Of a stretch of DNA of 64,000 nt, positions 10,728 through 20,650 are shown piece after piece. The DNA lies in contig ML679960.1 of NCBI GenBank assembly GCA_007922225.1, forward strand, positions 3,858,032 to 3,922,031, given 5' to 3'. Positions within the stretch are counted from its first letter, which is position 1; each line of letters starts with the position of its first letter. The notes under the pieces are model-generated. The model had not been told where the DNA came from, ran no database searches, and saw only the letters and a list, made by a program, of their open reading frames with translations. This stretch comes from Emydura subglobosa (Eukaryota; Chordata; Testudines; Chelidae). The position numbers were made by a program, and so were the translations under genes.

Positions 10728-12284
10728 ACTTTCCAGATTTGGCCCTTCTGCTATGTATGATTCCCTTTTACAGGATTTATACATTTAATTGGATCATTGC
10801 GAAAGTGTACCACTTGACTGGCATTATTTAATTAGAGGACTGGTTAGTGACCTACAGTGCAGTTGCCTCCAATCATAGACTCCACTCTTCTCATCTTGTT
10901 TGTTCTGTACAATTTCTGATGCAGCTTTTATCATTGAGTATGTCAAGTAAAAACTGGTATCTTGGGCACTTTCCTCTTCTTGTTTTAAATACTCTCCTAC
11001 CCAACTTGTTTATGTGTAATATCTGGTGGTGGTGGCGAATACCATGAGTTTGCTGTGTCTTTTGTAAGCAATACATGGTGTCTGACCCAAAGAGCTTACA
11101 GTTTAGTTCATACACTTAAGGTGTTTGGCATGCAACAATCTCAAAGTGGTACAGAGAAAATTACTGTTTTCCTGCAGGTTATCTGAGTGGAAAGCCTCGA
11201 GCTCCATCTCAACCATCTGTTTCTCTTTTTGGGTATCTCATTATTTGCTTCAGTCTCAGCTGCCTCTTCTGTGCAAATAAAACCCAATGCTACATCTCTG
11301 TTGACTAGCACTCCCATCTTTCTAACCACTGCTGCTTTTGACTCCTAGATTTGCAACATAACTTCTTAACACCAAATGCTTCAAAAACAGAAGTGTAAAA
11401 AATTCTCTTGGATAGAGTCAGCAAGATGGAATTGTCTCTCTAATTCAGACATAAAGTTTGTTTCCAGTGTCAGGAATTGTTTAGTCCTTGACTCCAGTCT
11501 CTTTTCTTACTGCACCACCTTTGTCTAGAAATCTGATTTTTACCACCTTCAGAAAACTGCAAGAACTCATCCATACCAGGAACCTGATAAACTCATTCAT
11601 TCCTTAATCACATTTTGTCTTCACTATTTTAATTTCTCCTTTTTATGGTTTTCCTAAACTCCTGCTCTTTTAAACTTTGTAAAATCTAGACTATTATGAG
11701 CAAGTTATTTCATGTCTCATTTTCAGTGGTTTCCTTTCCACCTGTGAATGCAGCTCAAAACTGCTTTCCTGTCTTTCCTAACTGTATACAATCATTCCAT
11801 TTAATATATGACCTCTCAACCATAAGCCATACCTTCTGATTTTGGGCCCAATCCTGCAACAAGTGCTTATTTTGTCATCCAGTTTTGTCATCTTCTATTT
11901 CCCCTGAGGTTCTCCAAAGTTCCAGGGGTGTAGAAGGTGTTACTATTACACTTGTGCTGCCAATCTGTGTTGGAACTCCTTCTTCTGTGTCACTTTCTCT
12001 CTAGGAATTCCACTATAAAATCTGTCTGCCTGTAATTGATACTATATTCCACTTTCATTTTTTTCTCATACCTATTTTTTTTTCCATGAATGGTTTCTTC
12101 TATTTGTCTCCTAATCTGCAAGATAGTTAACTGCAGTACAAATGCTGTAGAATATGCGTATTCTTCTACTCTACTCCACTCCATCTTCAGGTTTCATTTC
12201 CCTCTTCTGCCTATATGTATTTGTATTCAGTCATTGTCATTGTATTCAGTCCTTAAAGCATTCTGTCTCCTCAGTCTTCCAAAA

Positions 12285-12375
12285 AGGAAAGAAAAGTGAT
12301 CCTGGTAATTATTGCCCTGTAAGTCTGACTTCTACCCTGTAGGATAGTGGACCAAATATTGAGAGAGAGAAGTTG
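12285..12375 (+). mobile_element. LINE (CR1/L2-like) reverse transcriptase fragment
   Basis: On the + strand it reads KGKKSDPGNYCPVSLTSTL, the start of the reverse transcriptase domain of non-LTR retrotransposons (typical form DPGNYRPVSLTS). It then reaches a stop. The flanks to about 12560 may be more of the same element, but are too diverged to call. Confidence 0.65.
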
Positions 12376-13365
12376 CTAAGCTCTATCACTGCATGACCTA
12401 TGCATGTTCAGAAGGAAATATTAAAAGTAATGAGAATCTATAGCACAGATATCTAAGTAGAGTGGAAAGAATTTCCAAAGCGAGGCTCACCATTGTGTTT
12501 CAACTAAGGCAGGAGTCCAGAGATATAAGATCTACTGCTGATTCCATAGTTGAGGGAGATGATATGGTGATATGACTATTCAGTTTTTATTGCCACAAAA
12601 TCAGATTGTTCAGAAAAATCTAGGAAAGAATTTCCTGTTTAAATTGAATCATTCAGCTCATCTATACTGTAGGAAGATGGTTTTTCCATCACTTAATATC
12701 AGAGACCATAAAATTTAAATCCTAAAGACCCATCACTTCTGCATATGAAGGAGGGTCTGTACTTCAAATGATTGTATGATACTCTTGTTTTAGGTTTATA
12801 TAGCATATAGCAGAACTTGTCATCTGATGTCAAATGATGACTTTTATTTTTCTGTTTTAACTTTCTCTCCCATTTTTAACTGAGCCCATATACATTTCAT
12901 TGATTTTGGTGTTTGTTCATTGGTGAATATTCTTTCTCTTTCACTAATGTTGTTTACAAAATTAAGTCAGTGGAGAAACTTTGTTACCATGACAGCCAGA
13001 GCTGACAGGAGACACAAGCAGACTAAGCAATTGCTTAGGACCCCAAGCAGCTCAAAGGGGCCCCTTATTAATTATTAGTATGTGTTGAGTGTGGGGGGAG
13101 GGAGCGGTAAAAATATTCCTATTTAGGGCCCTTAATGGGCTGGCACTGCCAGCATTCTGATGCTGACAAGATCTTGGATTCAACCATCCTATGTGTTAAT
13201 AATGGGCAAACAACAAATTAATCCATTGACACAAATTGTATGTTTAATGACAATTAAATCTTTAAGGGAATGGTTTAAGTCACGTATTTAAAATCTGCCT
13301 CATATATACAAGATAATATTTTCTTTATAGTGGGGGAAATGTGTGTTAAATTAGATCTAATAGAT

Positions 13366-13844
13366 CAGGGGTTCTCAACCGGTGGTACGCGTACCACCAG
13401 TGGTACGCGTAAGACGGCTCGGTGGTATGCAAGGCAAACCTCACCGCCGATTCCGCCGCCGAATCCCCCCCTCACTGCCGCTGATAAACCCTGCCGCCGC
13501 CAAATCCCCCCCCCTTGCTGCCGCCGATAAACCCTGCCACTGCCGAATCCCCCCCTTGCCGCCGCCGAGAAAGCTCGCCGCCGCTGAATCCCCCCCCTTC
13601 CGCCGCCGAGAAACCGCGCCGCTGCCGACCACTCCCCCCTTGCCGCCGAAAGTCCCATACTCTCTGCCACCGAAAACTGTGAAACGGCGGCAGGGCTTCG
13701 GCGGAGGGCATCGATCCCTCCACGCAACCCCGCCATTTTACCGTGTCCTACTTGGGCCAGGTACAGTCAGGTGAAGCAGTACTTGAACTGCCTGTACCTG
13801 ACCCGAGTGGTACTCTGTAAAAAAAAAAAGGTTGAGAACCGCTG
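13366..13844. mobile_element. Non-autonomous hAT element with GC-rich core
   Basis: The ends are CAGGGGTTCTCAACC and GGTTGAGAACCGCTG (one mismatch between inverted repeats). They are flanked by the exact 8-bp duplication TAATAGAT at 13358-13365 and 13845-13852. Just inside the left end is a palindromic GGTGGTACGCGTACCACC motif. The core is an extremely C/G-rich tandem array (13474-13650). Long open frames on both strands (up to 130 codons) come from the lack of A/T stop words and are not genes. No transposase is present. The element is a guest in the PDK3 intron. Confidence 0.93.
13474..13655. repeat. 41-42-bp tandem array of CCGCCG/CCCCCC units
   Basis: Successive units start at about 13474, 13517, 13558, 13600 and 13642. 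Each begins with GCYGCCGCCGA-like sequence, passes through AAACC or its variants and ends in a C-run before CTT. The array lies inside the hAT element. CpG density is far above the rest of the window. Confidence 0.8.
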
Positions 13845-15094
13845 TAATAGATAATGGTAACAGAGCATATTTAATAAAGTGGGATATATTTCCCTTGTAT
13901 ATGGTGCATTGTCTAATGTATGATGAAAGATTGGTGTTAGAAAGTTTTGTTTTCTCAAAGACCAGAGTTGCGCCCACATGCCTGTATTCTGTGCCCTAGA
14001 ACAGGGACAGCCCTGACACAACAATTGATGTGTGTTAGTTGGCTTACTTTTACATGAGAGAACAGGGTCACGTTAAGACTAGATCCCTGGAATCTGGACC
14101 TTGTGGCCTTCAGGATGTCCACCAAAACAGTCCATGAAAAACAGCAAATCTGCTTTTGGAAGGGTCAGTTGGAGAGCATGGGGAAGGGGACAAGGTAGGA
14201 TTAAGGAATTAATTGGTGTGCGATGGCACAGAGACAAAAGAAAGGGACAGGAAACAAGAAAGACTGGAGATAATGGAATTACATGAGGGAGTCTGGGAAC
14301 AGGCAATTTTGGGTGTGCCCAAAATTTGATGGCAATGGGCTCTGTTTAGTCTTGATCCACTCCTGAGGGTGAATCATGTCAACCCTGTTAGCTCCCCAAA
14401 TTCACATGCTTTTTAATTTAAATAAAATAGTTAAATAACTAGTGTCCTTTGTCCAGCAAAGATTTGAGTGTTTTTAAAAACATTTCTTTGGAAATTGATT
14501 ATTTTGCTGTCCTAGAAAGAATTCCCCCCTTTTAATGATTCACAAGAAATAAATGTGCTTTTAAAATTAGATATCTTCAAGTGATGTGTTTCTGTATGTC
14601 CTGTGTTAATGGGAATTTTTGAGAAGTGAGTTTATGGCATGCTGTTTTTTAATTTAAAAGAAAGAGCAAGTAAACAAACAGCTATTTTCACAGTGGAAGC
14701 ACAGACACTAATCACTGTATAACAAGCAGCATGATAAATGTTTCCAGGAATTATCTTCACCATTTCTCTCCTCCATTTCCTTCCAACTTACAGCATTGCT
14801 CGACTTTTAAGTTGAGGCTATAATAGTTAACCAATTCAGGTCTGCATTTAGCTTCTGTAAAAATCAGGCAGCTTCCCTGGAAAAGGGTGTGTAGTATGGC
14901 TATGTCTGTAAAGACAGAAATTATAAAGCTGTATAGCTTGAGAGTATGTCATAGGAGCTGTTACAAAGGTTTTATTAATATGAGTTTGGAATAGCTGTAT
15001 TGCTCATGAGTGGTGAAGCTAGGCATTAATTGTGTAGGTCATCATGCTGACAAAACCTTTATAACATAGCATCCCATTGTGTATTTTAAGATCT

Positions 15095-15184
15095 GGGCCT
15101 GATCCTCAGCTGGTATAAATCCAGTGTTGCACTGTTGACTTCAGTGGACCTGTGCCAGTTTACACCAGCTAAGGATCTGACCCC
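15095..15184. repeat. Palindromic amniote repeat
   Basis: The left arm GGGCCTGATCCTCAGCTGGT and right arm ACCAGCTAAGGATCTGACCCC are imperfect complements around a GTTGACTTCAGTGGACC centre. This matches a widespread amniote palindromic repeat built on GATCCT...CAGCTGGTGTAAAT words and a TTGACTTCAATGG core. Its formal family name is not certain to me. Confidence 0.65.
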
Positions 15185-16621
15185 AAGTATCTTGCAGTCT
15201 ACCAAGGCTTAGAAACATTGTATTGGAATGGGGGTTTCCTAGCTTTCCAAAAATACAAAATTCCCAGGTCTTGCCCTAAAGAATCACAAGATACACCTGC
15301 CACAAAATGCACTCATCCACTCTGTGTACACATTTTTACTTATAACACAGTATACACACTAATAATTTTAATGTATGTAAATATATATCGTGTGTTTGTG
15401 TTCATTGCATGTATTACTCTATTTCCTTGAAGACCTTACATGCTATTTATTTTCTTTTGTGGAAGGCAAATTTTGGGTCTGCACTGATTGAAAGTTTCAT
15501 CTTTTAAGGTTCCGCCCATAGCAATAAGTACATTACTTTTATAATTAGGGTCTTAAACAAAGGAACAAAGAGAAGAAGAGAAGACAGAACAAAATTATAA
15601 TAATGCAGTTTGTATGCAGTATGATGCTTGTGCCATTGCTGATTTTCTAAAAGATCAGGGCTGAGATTCTTTGGCAGAGCTATGTGAGGAAGTTAGCACA
15701 ACAACTCACGTACATACTGCCAGGCTCAAGTCAAGGGTATTAACACTAACCTCATTCGTAACTTTTTTCTAAAGACTTTTAAGATGACACATTGTGACAG
15801 CCTTATTATGCAATGTGTTACTGAGTATTGGTGGTACTAGAATTCCCCAACAGGGTTTCTTCTGTTTATCATTACTGCCCTCCAAACAGCAGGTGGGCTT
15901 GCTATGAAGCCACAGAGGTGAATGATCCCTCTAGTCAGTTAGTTAGTTATCCAAGAAGCTGGAGCAGCCATTTGCTTGTTCATGTTTGTAAATGTGATTC
16001 TTCACAAGGACTAGATTATATAGGGACTGAATGTTCAGTGAGCATTTTGGTCCTTTTCCTGTGTGTCTGGATCACCTCTTGTTGTTTTGCTGCAGGTCAG
16101 AATTTTTGGCAGATTTCTGTTCTTTGCTTTGTAGCAGCATAGCTTTCAAGGACTTCGTTTATTGCAAAGTATCTTTCTTGCTGTGGATAGTCATTGCCAA
16201 CATAGGCGGATTCAAACAAATAACTAAGTAGGTGATTCTCTGCTTCATTCGGGCACATGTCGTGAGGGATTGAAATAAGGCATTCTTAGTTCCTGCCTTC
16301 TTGAAGCATAAAAACCTGCTCAGACTCCCTTGGTTGTGTATCCACACTGTGCCCTTCTTTTATGTTCCCTCCACCAATACCTTTACCATCCCTTGCAGAA
16401 ATGTTATTTACAGTGTGCCCTATGCTTTTGGCCATTTCCTCAGGGCCTGAGAGGAGCAGAGGTCTTCCTTCTCTGAGATCTCCATCAGACTGGGCTCAGC
16501 TAGCTCTTCTGTTTTTCTCCCTCTCGCTGGTTTCCTGTGCCCTTCTTATTAGTTTTGAGCTGATGGGCTAATTGGCTCTTCAGTTCACCCAACCTCTCCT
16601 CCCCCATCGGCTAATTGAAGT

Positions 16622-17110
16622 TAAAACAACGAGAGTCCTGTAGCACTTTAAAGACTAACAAATATAATTTCTGCAGGCATAAGCTTTCATGGGCTGCAAC
16701 CCACTTCGTCAGATGCAAGAAATAGAAATCAGATAGGGGTGTATATATATACATCCAAGGGTAAGGAACAACAATTGGGAGGTAGGTGTTAGCAAAGTCC
16801 ATTTAGGTAGAGTAGATGAGGCCTATTCACAACCATTGATTAAAAGGTGAGAATGTGTGAACAGTGACAATTACTTCTTGTAATGAGATAACCATTCCAA
16901 GTCTCTATTCAGACCCAGTTTGATTGTGTCAAGTTTGCATATTAGTTCCAGCTCTGCAGTTTCTCGCTGATTGAAATTAATGATCTAATCAGCCTTTTCT
17001 GAGAGAACTGAGTGATGTCAGGGTGATCAGAATGCAAGGAGTTACCAGGTGAGCTTGCATTCTTATAGAGGGGCTGAAAGCTAGGATCTGCAGGTAAAAA
17101 CTTATTCCAC
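16622..17110 (-). mobile_element. Penelope-like element remnant (GIY-YIG region and 3' end)
   Basis: The - strand reads ETAELELICKLDTIKLGLNR followed by DLEWLSHY, the pattern of the C-terminal endonuclease part of reptile Penelope-like elements (ELEFI..LDTI..GLNRE). Downstream on that strand come the CATGAAAGCTTATG and TTGTTAGTCTTTAAAG words, common at the 3' end of these elements. It is truncated and has stops. The Penelope assignment rests on my recall of this reptile repeat and is less certain than its repeat nature. Confidence 0.65.
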
Positions 17111-17999
17111 TATCTTTAGTTTAAGAGAAGACTGCCAGTCATGAGAGGGGCAGGGCTCATATGACTTGTTTCCTATGTAATTGGGGATACAGGTAATCAT
17201 TTCAATTGTAATCAATGTAATCATTTCAAGCCTATGAATGAGGAGTCTGTGCCTTGGCAAATAGTATGGCTTATATTGAGACCTTAATGTTCAACAGAAG
17301 GGCTATTGTGCTGCAGCATAATTTTTTTTGAGGGATGGGTAACCATAGTAAGGACTATCTACCTATTACTATGTTGTGTATTATTAATAAAGTTGCAGTC
17401 ATTACTTTCCCTACAGCTCTTTTCTATCCTCCATTGTGGCATGTTGCAGCATGCCATCAGCAATCAGTGGACTCTATATTGCTAGATCAGCTAAATTATG
17501 TAGGGCTGTTTCTTGCTTTTTCCACATTCTAATCCAAGATAATAAACTACTGTCAGATACTCAGTGCTACCAAGCAATGAATGGAATATTGCAGCACTAG
17601 CTACCTCATGAGAAAGCCATCCAGAGCATCATTCTCTTTTGGTTCCTGGGGACTGCCTATTCTATGTGCTGCTAAATTAACTGTTTTTTTGGGAAAGTAA
17701 CAACTAGCACAAGGTAGTCTACTAAAGCCTCTAATCAGATTTGGTTCTTATTTTTGTATGTTGCCAAAATGTACTACTGCTGTTGGTGATTTTTCTCTTT
17801 TATATTTAAGTGAGTAAAGTTTATAGAGGCAAAAAGAAGGCTGCAATATGTTATGTAGGCTGAGGAAAAAAAGAAAGTCTGAAGGGCAAATTGATGTAAA
17901 TAGGGTAACTAGTTTTCTTTTAACCTTGTTTTGATAATTATAGCTCATACAGTGTATTGATTTTTAAACGTCCTCAACACAAGTTTTTTTGTTTTGTAG

Positions 18000-18113
18000 G
18001 CTGGATTTGGGTATGGTTTGCCAATCTCTCGTCTTTATGCTAGATACTTTCAAGGTGATCTCAAACTTTACTCGATGGAGGGCGTTGGTACTGATGCTGT
18101 AATTTATTTGAAG
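18000..18113 (+). CDS. PDK3: PDK3 internal coding exon, G2 box
   Basis: A 114-bp exon in phase 0 at both ends, acceptor TTTTGTAG, donor GTAACA. It reads [20 protein letters not shown] and then [25 protein letters not shown] (18003-18023) is the glycine-rich lid of the GHKL nucleotide pocket. [15 protein letters not shown] and VIYLK are PDK3-type (PDK1 has RLYAQYF, LEGYG and VIYIK). Residues match the mammalian protein I recall almost completely. Confidence 0.97.
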
Positions 18114-18565
18114 GTAACAACTTGATTCCATCATAAGATAGTAAAGCTTCCAATATAATACTTTTTTATAGTATAATAGTTAATTCTCTTGTCTGGCAGA
18201 ACAATCAACTGTTCCTCATTTCACACTTACATTTGTTTCCAGTGTATGTAAAAAAAAAATTTCATTTGTATTCTTGTACTTTATGTAAATCAGATATGCC
18301 AGATCCTAAAAACGGAAGTGATAAATGTGGTATTTTTGACCACAGGCTTTGTTATTGCATTAGCTTGTTTTTGGTATTTTTTAAATCCCTTAATGTTGGG
18401 TCTTTGTTCCATATTTTGATTTTGATACATATTAAAATGATGAGATTCTAAAGAGCCTTGTGTAATGGCACTTATGACCGCAATTAAATTGAGAGAGCAG
18501 GAGTTTAGTGTACACGGGAGTATAGAATAATGATACAGGTTAAAATGTTCCTTTTTTTTTTTCTT

Positions 18566-18738
18566 TGGAATTTACCAAGGATTGATTCTCCATCACTGGC
18601 CATTTTAAAATCAGAATTGGATGTTTTTCTAAAAGATATGCTGTAAGAATTATTTTGGGGAAGTTCTATGGCTGGTGTTATACATTAGGTCAGACAGGAT
18701 ATCACAGTGGTCCCTTCTGGCTTTGGAATCTATGAACT
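18566..18738 (+). mobile_element. CR1 LINE 3' end
   Basis: The words TCTCCATCACTGGCCATTTT, AGAATTGGATGTTTTTCTAAA, GTCAGACAGGATATCACAGT and GGTCCCTTCTGGCTTTGGAA are the sense-strand 3' UTR of a common turtle CR1 subfamily. It ends near ATCTATGAA, the terminal octamer region. The copy is 5'-truncated and lies in the same orientation as PDK3. Confidence 0.85.
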
Positions 18739-19279
18739 CTTGAGAGAAACATTGGGGACTGCTTTGGTCAGCTTTTGGCTCCTCAGGGAAGGTGAAAGGA
18801 CTGTGTTGCTACTGCTGTGCTCACACATCCCAAAGTGAAAGACTTACTCAGAATCTCAAATTTGAAACCTTTGTTGCATGTTGATTTATTTATTGAGATT
18901 TTTCAAATATATCTATAGGTGCCCATCCAGTGTTCTGGACACTATTCCAGAAACTGGAAATTGCAATATAAATATTAACGAAGGACTACCAATAAGATAT
19001 CCACCTCAGCCTGTCCCTCCCCTCCACAGTTTTAACAAAAGAGGTAACAAAACAGAAAAACCCTGGGCTTTACAACATTTCCAGACAACAAACAATTCTG
19101 GGCTCTGGTAGACCAAAGTGGCGAGTGACTTCCAAAATAGAGAAACTCTCATGGAGAGTTTTCTCTCTTTTATATTGAGGGAGTTCCATCTCGAGTGTGT
19201 CTGCTGAGTTCAATGTTAGCAGTGTATCAAAGCAGGGAGAGAGGCGTCACTCAGGTAACCAGGTCTCAAATAAATTAGG

Positions 19280-19760
19280 GCATTCAAAGCCAACTGCTTG
19301 AATCCGACCTGGAAGCTTACTGGAAGCAACTGCAGGTCATGGTGCACTAGTCTGATGTGCTACCAATGTGCAGCTGCATTGAATAAGCACTTATTATGCA
19401 ATTCTGCACTAGCTTCAACTTCTAAATGATTCCAAAGTGTAGCCCAACACAGTGTGCATTACTATAATCTAATCTTGAGTTGAAAAAGGTATGAATAAAT
19501 GTGGCAAGGTCTTCATTGGAGAGGGAAGGTGAATGCTCTTGGGCATACTCACCAGCCCAGGAAAATGCCGTGAATAAAAAAAAAACGGCTAACCTGGGCA
19601 CCCAGGATCTAACAGAAACCACAAGTTGTGCACCTGTGTTACAACTGGTAGTAACAGTCCCTCTTTGAATTCTGCCAAATCTTCCAGCTGCTTCCCCATG
19701 ACCCACTGACACTGTCTGTCTTGTCTGCATTGAGTTACAGCCAGCTGGATCTCATTCTAG
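19280..19760. mobile_element. Possible ancient LINE remnant
   Basis: Words such as CCGACCTGGAAGCTTACTGGAAG, ATTACTATAATCTAATCTTGAG and GTGGCAAGGTCTTCATTGGAGA recall 3' regions of old L2/CR1-clade LINEs in reptiles. It is too diverged to classify or orient. A 102-codon open frame on the - strand (19422-19730) matches no protein I know. Confidence 0.3.
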
Positions 19761-20153
19761 ATCCAAATCAATCATGTTAGCTCTCTGGGAGTGGACCTCC
19801 AAAACCGTTTATAAAAAAAAAAAAAAAAAAAAAAGGCTCCCTAAAACTTTTTTCTTTTAATCACTTTCTTTTTATTCTCTTTGTAGCTACCATTCCCTGG
19901 AAGAGCATTTCAAAATGGATTTTTTTTTCATTAATTTTTTTTCCAAAATAGTCAACCCATTTAGAACTGGGTCACCATAAGTATAGTCAAAGGGGTTTCT
20001 AAAATATCATGTGTGCAGGATATGTAAAATTTAAATAGTTGAAGCTTTTGTTGAATGCAGAAGTTGATGTTCACAATATGTCTTTTATTGTGTCTGCCAC
20101 TTTATTGCACGTATCTCAACAATGATCTCTTACCATTGCTTTCATTTTTATAG

Positions 20154-20297
20154 GCTCTTTCAAGTGAATCATTTGAAAGACTTCCAGTTTTTAATAAATC
20201 AGCATGGCGACACTACAAGACCACACCCGAAGCTGATGACTGGAGCAATCCTAGTAGTGAACCCAGAGATGCGTCTAAATACAAAGCTAATCGATAA
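20154..20297 (+). CDS. PDK3: PDK3 terminal coding exon
   Basis: The last coding exon has acceptor TTTTATAG, 47 codons and TAA at 20295-20297. It reads ALSSESFERLPVFNKSAWRH, then YKTTPEADDWSNPSSEPRDA and SKYKANR. The DW pair (20238-20243) is the conserved C-terminal DW motif that supports dimer cross-tail contacts and lipoyl-domain-dependent activation. SEPRDASKYKA identifies PDK3 among the four paralogs. Mammalian PDK3 ends KAKQ, or continues into an alternative last exon; here the frame ends KANR. No downstream alternative exon was recognised. Confidence 0.97.
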   Translation, partial: ALSSESFERLPVFNKSAWRHYKTTPEADDWSNPSSEPRDASKYKANR

Positions 20298-20650
20298 TTT
20301 ACCACTTTTGTCTCTCCCGGGTGACTTCTGCATTCAGTTTAAATGCTTTAAACTGCTTTGTTCCAAAATCCTCTGAACCATAATAGATAATTACTTCCAT
20401 ACAAAGTCCTATTAGGGCACTGAAATAGCAAAAACAAAGTGATCTATGAGATTTAAGAAAAGCACTAAGTATTTTTGGTGTGTGTGGTGTTATAACTACT
20501 TTACCAAAATATGCTTGTCTAATTTGGTTTTATATTGACAAAAGGGATTGCACTGTGATGCACTTAAGTATACCATTATATAGTAAAAGGGTACTACTTA
20601 AAGGCAAGTTGTTATGCACAAATAAAAATCAGCAAAATCTGTAGAATCCC
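20298..20650 (+). other. PDK3: PDK3 proximal 3' UTR (minimum extent)
   Basis: Non-coding AT-rich sequence after the stop. The first canonical polyadenylation hexamer AATAAA is at 20621-20626, and a second is at 21075-21080. The real 3' end could be further downstream. Confidence 0.45.
20621..20626 (+). terminator. PDK3: Candidate polyadenylation signal for PDK3
   Basis: AATAAA lies 324 bp after the stop codon. A second hexamer at 21075-21080 could serve longer transcripts. Use cannot be judged without transcript data. Confidence 0.4.

Larger units (their letters stand above)
10042..17999 (+). other. PDK3: PDK3 large intron (7958 bp)
   Basis: This intron separates the D-box exon from the glycine-rich G2-box exon. 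It contains a short hairpin (10674-10727), a LINE fragment (12285-12375), a hAT element (13366-13844), a palindromic repeat (15095-15184) and a Penelope remnant (16622-17110). A T-rich stretch at 11100-12300 and the remainder show no gene. The sequence 13000-13160 resembles a repeated GGGGCCCC-type reptile sequence, but I cannot name it. Confidence 0.75.
18114..20153 (+). other. PDK3: PDK3 last visible intron (2040 bp)
   Basis: The intron contains a CR1 3' end at 18566-18738, an LINE-like diverged region (about 19280-19760) and a pure A-run at 19813-19834. The remainder is AT-rich and featureless. Confidence 0.75.

Noticed and set aside
12154..12342. Short frame ending KKSDPGNYCPVSLTSTL as a gene
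   Set aside because: The tail is a LINE reverse transcriptase fragment and the start is unrelated intronic sequence.
13365..13774. Overlapping 123- and 130-codon frames on both strands
   Set aside because: They lie inside the CCGCCG array of a hAT element. Ala/Gly/Arg and Pro/Pro/Ala repeats come from the tandem DNA, not from a protein gene.
19813..19834. A-run as a processed pseudogene tail
   Set aside because: No upstream coding similarity or flanking duplication was found; it is more likely a simple repeat or LINE tail.
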